64,000 bases of DNA from Heterocephalus glaber (Eukaryota > Chordata > Mammalia > Rodentia > Bathyergidae), in the NCBI RefSeq assembly GCF_000247695.1, contig NW_004624801.1, positions 3,411,206-3,475,205 on the forward strand, in the 5' to 3' direction. Shown piece by piece: positions 59,166 through 64,000 of the stretch. Made by a program: the position numbers and the translations under genes. The notes under the pieces are model-generated. The model was not told where the DNA came from. It made no database searches and worked only from the letters and a program-made list of their open reading frames with translations. Position 1 is the stretch's first letter. Each line of letters begins with the position of its first letter.

Positions 59166-59554
59166 AGGAAAAAGAGTGTCTTTACTGGTTCCTTCAAACA
59201 GTATTCTGGGCCCTGTCCACAAAAATGACCCATAGGAAGCACACAGGATAATGGAAATGTAGTTTTGAAGACCAGCAATATTGACTCAATGGTCCTACTG
59301 TTACACACCTGAGCTTAAGGGGCCAGCAGGGCTTCGGCCTCCTGGGCAGCTTCAGGATACTGACTCTGGGGTAACAAAGTGGAACTGTAAGACAATAAAA
59401 TTCTCCAGGTCCCCTAGACAGGCAGCTCCCCTTAGAGATTGAAGGCTTGGGAGGGAACCTTATAACTGAGAGCAGTGTTGCTGGTGGGGCACATATGGGT
59501 GGAACACAGAATGTGCAGTCAATGTGGAGAGGAAGGATGATCCTGCACTGGAGC

Positions 59555-59650
59555 ACCTGAACCTGAGCCCAGCTCCGTCCTTCACTGTGTGACCCTGGGA
59601 AAGTCATTTGTCTTCTCTGAGCCCCAGGAGAGTAAAGGGAAGAATATTGG
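59555..59650 (+). repeat. MIR fragment
   Basis: cactgtgtgaccctgggaaa gtcatttgtcttctctgagcc. Confidence 0.7.
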
Positions 59651-59869
59651 CCATCTTGCTGGGTCTAGGAATTGATGGTGTACAGAGCTTCTAGCTATTT
59701 AAGAAATAAGAGTAGGGAGAAATGTCTCTCTTTCCCCCTCTATCTCTTGGCATTCACATGAATGCCATCAAACATGGTGGAAGGTTATGAAAAATCCTAT
59801 CAAACATGGTGAAAGGTTATGAAAAAAAAAACAAACCAGTAGGAAACAGTGGGTACTTAAGAGGGGAGA

Positions 59870-60560
59870 GCTCTGGGGTTGGGTGAAATTGAACCAGGCA
59901 GATGGAGAATTGGGATGGGATGGATGCTTTCTGCTATAAGCTTATTTTTTGAATCATACAAATATATTTCCTGTTTAAAAAAGTAAACTAAAAAATTTGA
60001 AAAGTAAATTGGATGGGGATTGTTTTCCAAAAGTAGTAAAATGATATGTGCATTTACCCTTTAATCTAGCAATCTCATTTTCAGGAGTCTATTTCAAGGC
60101 TATGCTGTGAAGAAGAAAAAGATGTGTGCACAAAGCCAACCACTACTGGTTCGGGTAAAGACCGAAACCCAAAATGTCATCACTGGGGTACAGGTGACCA
60201 AACTACATGATGGAGTACACATGGATGCAAAAAATCTAAGGGAGCTCTTCATACAGTGTACTCCCATGGAGTGACTTTCAGGACATATTACAGATGATAG
60301 TAATAGTACAGAGCAAGATGGAGAAAGCATGGAACATACACTGTCACTTATCTAAGGAGGAAGGGATACAAATATATGCACGTACCTGCTTATATTAAAG
60401 AAATGGAAAGAAAAGGCCAAGCCAAATCATCAAAAAGCAGTTCAACCTCTAGGGGAGCAAGAGGGTCTGGAATTTGCTTTGCAGATTTGATTTTTGGATC
60501 CATGCAAATATTCTACATAATTATAGAACAAAATTAAATTTAAAAAATCAATCCCCCAAA
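59870..60560 (+). mobile_element. Old L1-like 3' end
   Basis: Order of phrases fits an old L1: ctagcaatctcattttcagg agtctatttc, atggagtacacatggatgca, ggaagggatacaaatatatg, and a second copy-like part at 59870-60000 ending tcatacaaatatatttcctg. Confidence 0.5.
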
Positions 60561-61016
60561 ATTGAAAACAAAATGAAGTAAATGAACCTAACAGGGTATT
60601 GAGCTGTAGCGAAATTACACCGAGAGAAACTATTTCAAAAGACATTGTAGCACAGCCCTGTGAAGCATATCCCTCCTGGGACAGATCCTGAGAACGGAAA
60701 GGACTGCAGATAATCTGAGACTATTTTCAGTAATTATCATGTTCATATTACTATTCTGAAACTTGTGTGTGTCTGTGGGATGAAGTAGGTGGGTAATTAT
60801 GCTGCTGGTGTAGGAACTGGATTTTCAGTATGGAGAAAAGAATAAAGACAAATCCAATGAGATTATTAAAAAGCTTGTAGTCCTGAGATGGAATGGGGAG
60901 TTTCAATACGTGTTTTATCTTTAAAAAAGAAAAATTTCTTCCTAACAACCTATTAACAGGGTCTAGAAAGAGCAACAATTCCTGGAGCACTGCAAGTCCA
61001 CTCCAAGTACTCCTTT

Positions 61017-61101
61017 TCTTTTTTTTTGGTACCGGGGATCATACTCGGGACCTTGCACTTGTGAGGCAGGCAGCAGAACTGCTGAGCTAAATCCCAGCCC
61101 T
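61017..61101 (-). mobile_element. ID SINE
   Basis: ggtaccggggatcatactcg to ctgagctaaatcccagccc. Confidence 0.9.
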
Positions 61102-61154
61102 CTTTTCTTTTTTTCCTTCCTTCCTTCCTTTTGTTCTTTCTTTCATTCATTCTT

Positions 61155-61325
61155 TCACAGTACTGCAGATTAAACCCAGGGTCTTCATACTGATCTCCAC
61201 TCCCACCTCTTTTTTATTTTTATTTTAAAATTTGAGACAGGATCTTGCTAAATTATCTAGGCTTGTGTTGAATTTGCAGTCCTCCTGCCTCAGCCTCTTA
61301 GAGTGCTGGGATTTCAGCAAGCTTA
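61155..61325 (-). mobile_element. B1-dID dimer SINE
   Basis: gtactgcagattaaacccag, gagacaggatcttgctaaat, gcctcagcctcttagagtgc tggg. Confidence 0.8.
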
Positions 61326-61821
61326 ACTATCATTTCCTTCTAAAACAAACCAGAGCTCCTGGAAGAGCTGGCTGATCCCAGGCCATGAAGGGAATTTACA
61401 TATCTTAGAACACCTTGTCTTATCAGGAAGCAAGAAAGTTATTCAAGGCTCCCGGGAGTCATGTTAGAAAGGACTCATGAGCCAACTAGAAGGGGGCAGT
61501 GAAGGGCTAATTTGGCATCACTAAGAATAACACAGGCAGTGAAACTGAAACTGCCATACCAGATGGGTTAAAAAAATTCTTAAGTCATAACAATACTAGC
61601 AGAAGCAAACAAAACCAAAAAACACCTCCCTCCAACCCAAATTTACCTGTCACCCAAGAAGATATGTACTAAGAAACTAATTCATCATATTGAAAATTGG
61701 TAAATAATGGAAAAGAATGGAGCATTTATCATGGTTTTCCTAAATGAACCAAATATTCAGGTAGCCAAAAGGTTCATAAAGGGAATAGTTTTTTTGTTTT
61801 TTTTTTCCAAAAAGGCATTAC

Positions 61822-62020
61822 AAGTTGGGTGTGGTGATGCGCACCTGTAATCCTAGCATTCTCAGAGGCTGAGGCAGGAAGATTGCAGCTTTGAGGCTAA
61901 CCTGGATAATTCAGCAACTTAACAAGACCCTGTCTCAAAAAAAGGGAAGGGGGCTGGGCATGTGGCTCAGAGTGCAGATCCTGGCTTCAATCCCCAGTAC
62001 CACAAAATTTTTTTAAAAAA
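61822..62020 (+). mobile_element. B1-dID dimer SINE
   Basis: gttgggtgtggtgatgcgca cctgtaatcc, ggctgaggcaggaagattgc, then gggctgggcatgtggctcag and caatccccagtaccac. Confidence 0.9.
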
Positions 62021-62209
62021 GCATTTCAGCTAATGAATAAAGACATTATATTTGACAGTCTCTGTTTTGCAGCAGCTATTGAAATAAAAGACCACACAAG
62101 GACTGTCAAGGCCCACCAATGTCACAATATCACAATAAGAGAGACAACCAGATTTTGTGCCTTCTCATGGAAATACAAACCACCATCTAGGAAGCAATAT
62201 ATATATATA

Positions 62210-62287
62210 TTTTGGTACTGGGGATTGAACTCGGGTCCTTGCGCCTGTGCAGCAGGCGGCAAAACCACTGAGCTGAATCCCTGGCCC
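62210..62287 (-). mobile_element. ID SINE nested in the old repeat
   Basis: ggtactggggattgaactcg to ctgagctgaatccctggccc, flanked by ctaggaagcaatat and ctaggaagtaatat. Confidence 0.9.
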
Positions 62288-62988
62288 TAGGAAGTAATAT
62301 TTTTAAAAAATCCTCAAACTTTAATCTGATCAGCCTCCTGCTCCACATTCCAATTTACCGCAAATACGGTGTTCAGGGGAATGTGTTAAGTGACCCCGTG
62401 GGGATGCAATCAGCAAAATCCAGGCTGTGGAAAATTCTATGGGGCAAATGACTAAGCTTCTTCACTAAATAAATTACAAGAAAAATGGGAGAAAAGGGGA
62501 TGAGAGAGAGGGAGAGAGAGAAGGAGAGAGAGAGAATCTATAGATTAACTGAGGCCTTAAAAAAAAACCCCAACCGATTGCAATCATGTGGACTTCATTT
62601 AGATCTCGGAGCAAATAAACAAACCAGCGGCAGAAATAACGTGGCAAAGACATTTGAAGGCTGGCTGGATGTCTAATGACGTTAAAGGGACTGGTGATAT
62701 TTTTAGGCATGCTAATGATAATGTGGTTATTGTGGTTTTGTTTTAAATAGAGACTTTATCTGTAATCTTTCTCTACAGAAGCATTTAAGGATGACATGAT
62801 ACATTGTCTGGGATTATCTCCAACCATTCCAGGGGAGAGGCAGAGAGGAGGGAACAGGTGCAAGCTGTTAGCTGCGAAAGTCAGACTGGGAATCAGGGTG
62901 TTTATAAGAGCTTTCCTTCTACTTTGATAGATGTTGAGATGTTTGACAATTTCCAGAATTAAAAGGGTGGGGGGACATCCATTTTTAT

Positions 62989-63195
62989 TTTTTTCTTTTG
63001 GTACCAGGGATTGAACTCCGGACCTTGCGCTTTCGAGGCAGGTGGTTGAACCACTGAGCTAAATTGCCGGCCCAGTCTTTATTTTTTGAGACAGGATTTT
63101 CCTACGTTGCCCAGGCTGGCCTCGAACTTGTCATCTACCTGCCTCAACCTCCCAAGTAGGTGGGAATGCAGGTGTTTGCCACCACGCCCATGTTT
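62989..63195 (-). mobile_element. Full-length ID joined to a B1
   Basis: 62998-63074 is a complete ID (ggtaccagggattgaactcc to gagctaaattgccggccc); 63080-63195 is a B1 (gagacaggattttcctacgt, cctcaacctcccaagtaggt). Confidence 0.85.
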
Positions 63196-63214
63196 TCTTT
63201 TTAATATGAGAAAG

Positions 63215-63420
63215 CGCAAGCTCTGGTTTGAATCTGAGTTTTGGCACTTATTGTCCTTGGACAAGTGACTTCCCTTTTGTGCCTCAGATTCTTCCTCTGG
63301 AAAATTGAGTGCATGATCATAATACTTATTATATCTTAGTATTCTTGCGCAGGATGCAAGAGAAAACAGTGCCGCAGATAGCATGTGCCTGGCACATGGG
63401 AGGTACCCCGTAAGTATGAC
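63215..63420 (+). repeat. MIR, near full length
   Basis: gctctggtttgaatctgagt tttggcactta, ggacaagtgacttccctttt gtgcctcag, tgcctggcacatgggaggta. Confidence 0.8.
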
Positions 63421-64000
63421 CTCCTCTTATTCTTCCTCCAGCTCCTGCGCTGGGAATATTGGACACCTCATTTCCACTGGTCTGCCCTGAGCACCTACTG
63501 AATGTGAGGCACTGACCGGGCCTGGGAATCAGAGGGTTGGGGGGACTTATCCAGTCTCCTCCCACTGTGGGTCACCATGGGCCACTGTTCTACTTGTCCT
63601 GGCCTTTGCTGTTTGCCTTAGAAGTTTGTAGCTCAGTACTCCCATATGTACAATAAAACTTGTGCTTATACTTGGCTTTGAGAGGCTAATGGTTCCCAGC
63701 TCAGTTCCCGTGCTCTAGCTGTTCTGGCCTCCTCCTTCCCTCCCCTGCCTTCCCTCAAGTCCCAATTAGGAGTCTGTGCCAGCTAACTAGCACTGGCACG
63801 CTGGGCTGCAGCACCTGGCCCAGGGAAGCTCGGTGGCCTTGGGTTGGCTGCCTTCCTGGGAGTGAGGGAGCTGTGGCTGGGGTGGGTCCACGCAGCTCTG
63901 GACCTGCCCTTGTTTGCTTGCAGTATAAGCGGAAAATTGGACTCGACACTGCAACTCATTCCTTTTCTGTCCAGCCTCCCCTGCCTTGCAGTAATCAAGG

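Larger units (their letters stand above)
61330..62985 (+). repeat. Old interspersed repeat, family not named
   Basis: Phrases such as gctgtggaaaattctatggg gcaaatgac, gtggacttcatttagatc and gataatgtggttattgtggt belong to a well-known old mammalian repeat. It is broken by two SINEs and holds a (GA)-rich patch at 62505-62535. Confidence 0.5.
57709..64000 (-). other. SDK2: Part of an upstream SDK2 intron
   Basis: No further FN3 exon found up to the window edge. From left: MIR (58100-58230), pyrimidine tract (58434-58605), AT-rich unique block (58620-59165), MIR (59555-59650), L1 remnant (59870-60560), SINE cluster (61017-62287) in an old repeat, ID/B1 pair (62989-63195), MIR (63215-63420) and unique sequence to the end. 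Confidence 0.75.

Overview
The window is mammalian genomic DNA: short exons with GT/AG borders, AT/GC-mixed introns, and many tRNA-derived ID SINEs, 7SL-derived B1 SINEs and joined B1/ID dimers, plus old MIR, L2, L1 and Tigger-type fossils. Active-looking ID elements together with B1-ID dimers point to a rodent outside the mouse/rat family (hystricomorph or squirrel-related); the species cannot be fixed from sequence alone.

One protein-coding gene fills the window. It lies on the minus strand and is the 3' two thirds of SDK2 (Sidekick-2), a synaptic homophilic adhesion protein of the immunoglobulin superfamily. I could place 27 consecutive coding exons, from 57708 down to the stop codon at 5630. 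Every splice border has AG/GT, every junction keeps frame, and the summed length is 4035 bases (1344 codons plus stop). They encode the second half of one fibronectin type III (FN3) domain, ten complete FN3 domains, a transmembrane helix and a 219-residue cytoplasmic tail ending in the PDZ ligand GFSSFV. If the protein has the usual 13 FN3 domains, these are FN3-3 to FN3-13; the six Ig domains and first FN3 domains lie beyond 64000.

Layout, left to right on the plus strand: 1-1740 is SINE-rich sequence downstream of the gene; about 1740-5629 is the inferred long 3' UTR, free of SINEs, with a polyadenylation signal at 1758-1763; 5630-5983 is the last coding exon; 5984-15937 is a large intron with a Tigger-type transposon and L1 remnant; 15938-30491 holds the juxtamembrane, transmembrane and FN3-11 to FN3-13 exons; 30492-38924 is a large intron with an L1 fossil, DNA-transposon pieces, an L2 split by a retrocopy and a CpG-rich block; 38925-57708 is exon-dense (FN3-3 to FN3-11); 57709-64000 is part of an upstream intron with an AT-rich, repeat-free block that resembles a conserved enhancer.

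No second gene, RNA gene, CRISPR or prokaryotic feature is supported. The most unusual things are a decayed duplicate of the 3' half of one SDK2 exon, splice donor included, in a neighbouring intron (39850-40024); an 813-base retrocopy of an mRNA 3' end with target-site duplications (36255-37067); a CpG-rich intronic block (37260-37900); and the AT-rich homeodomain-motif block (58620-59165).
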